Shown here piece by piece: positions 33,431-33,558 of a stretch of 33,558 nt of DNA. The stretch is taken from contig JBGPHT010000081.1 of the NCBI GenBank assembly GCA_041484525.1, positions 1 to 33,558 on the forward strand, written 5' to 3'. The translations under genes and the position numbers were made by a program. How positions within the stretch are numbered: position 1 is the stretch's first letter; each line of letters begins with the position of its first letter. This DNA comes from JBGPHT01 sp041484525. GTDB taxonomy: Bacteria > Acidobacteriota > Terriglobia > Bryobacterales > Bryobacteraceae. The notes beneath the pieces are model-generated. The model had not been told where the DNA came from, searched no databases, and was given only the letters and a program-made list of their open reading frames with translations.

Positions 33431-33558
33431 AGAAATAACATATCCACTATGAAATGTTTTGGCGTATACTGATCGCAGTGGCCGACGTCTCTTCAATCAC
33501 CGCGCGCTTCGAGGCTCTAAAGACAGTCTTGGACGAGCGATCGCGAAGATTGCTGGCA
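33428..33558 (+). mobile_element. Left end of an insertion sequence (ISAzo13-like) inside the TonB receptor gene
   Basis: Receptor homology stops after FQSAQNNLRIC (about 33427). The next 50 bp are AT-rich and lead into a transposase start. The exact left end, terminal repeat and target duplication cannot be set without the right end. Confidence 0.65.
33478..33558 (+). CDS. ISAzo13-like transposase, N-terminal part (runs off the window)
   Basis: From GTG 33478 the frame is open to the window end (27 codons): VADVSSITARFEAL, then KTVLDERSRRLLA. The pattern F-E-A-L-x5-LDER-x-RRLLA matches the start of ISAzo13-family transposases as I know them. No clear Shine-Dalgarno is visible. The rest of the gene and the right end of the element lie outside the window. 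Confidence 0.7.
   Translation, partial: MADVSSITARFEALKTVLDERSRRLLA

Overview
The window looks like a chromosomal segment of a high-GC soil Acidobacterium, most like the Solibacter/Bryobacter group. This is inferred from gene content, not from a database match: an Oar-like TonB receptor with an N-terminal carboxypeptidase-regulatory domain, a PEP-CTERM protein with a P-A-P variant motif, an S9 dipeptidyl peptidase, TMTC/GT-C membrane proteins, PAS-rich hybrid kinases, and ECF sigma/anti-sigma genes followed by a secreted protein. Coding regions are GC-rich. Three disrupted stretches (about 1-110, 4295-5140 and 30294-33558) are visibly less orderly.

Layout. 1-601: a small membrane-anchored or secreted protein (minus strand) with seven identical 16-residue repeats. 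822-2448 (minus): an ExeA-type AAA ATPase and infC. 2657-4294: a GT39-type membrane glycosyltransferase, then about 1 kb of decayed DNA with a small ORF and a degenerate copy of part of that glycosyltransferase. 5280-5981: a PEP-CTERM protein behind a consensus-like promoter, converging on a DtxR/MntR-type regulator. 6849-13462: a phosphorelay cluster made of a single-domain receiver (minus) divergent from a tightly packed kinase, double-receiver and hybrid-kinase operon. 13476-15521 (minus): an FAD amine oxidase and a PAS-LuxR regulator. 15695-17809: an ECF sigma, anti-sigma and secreted-protein operon ending in a strong hairpin.

17994-19139: a small helical protein and an AraC-type regulator (minus), divergent from an S9 peptidase + TMTC-like membrane/TPR operon (19182-23419). 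23479-25257: a GNAT acetyltransferase divergent from an MFS exporter. 25266-26437 (minus): a frameshifted DmpA-type P1 aminopeptidase. 26529-28752: a receiver-GGDEF diguanylate cyclase and a second MFS protein. 28797-30160: an ArsR-type regulator and an SRPBCC protein, followed by tRNA-Ser(CGA) at 30204-30293. 30693-33430: a TonB-dependent receptor pseudogene with two frameshifts whose 3' end is replaced by the start of an ISAzo13-like transposase at the window edge.

Three observations stand out. First, in the repeat protein all eight variable nucleotide positions of the 48-bp unit fall on codon third positions, so the 16-residue peptide is held constant by selection. Second, several genes have a -10 box ending 6-10 nt before the start codon and no Shine-Dalgarno, which predicts leaderless mRNAs. 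Third, the TonB receptor carries three independent lesions. I saw no CRISPR array, rRNA, phage module or replication origin. Most of the window is ordinary regulatory, envelope and transport content.
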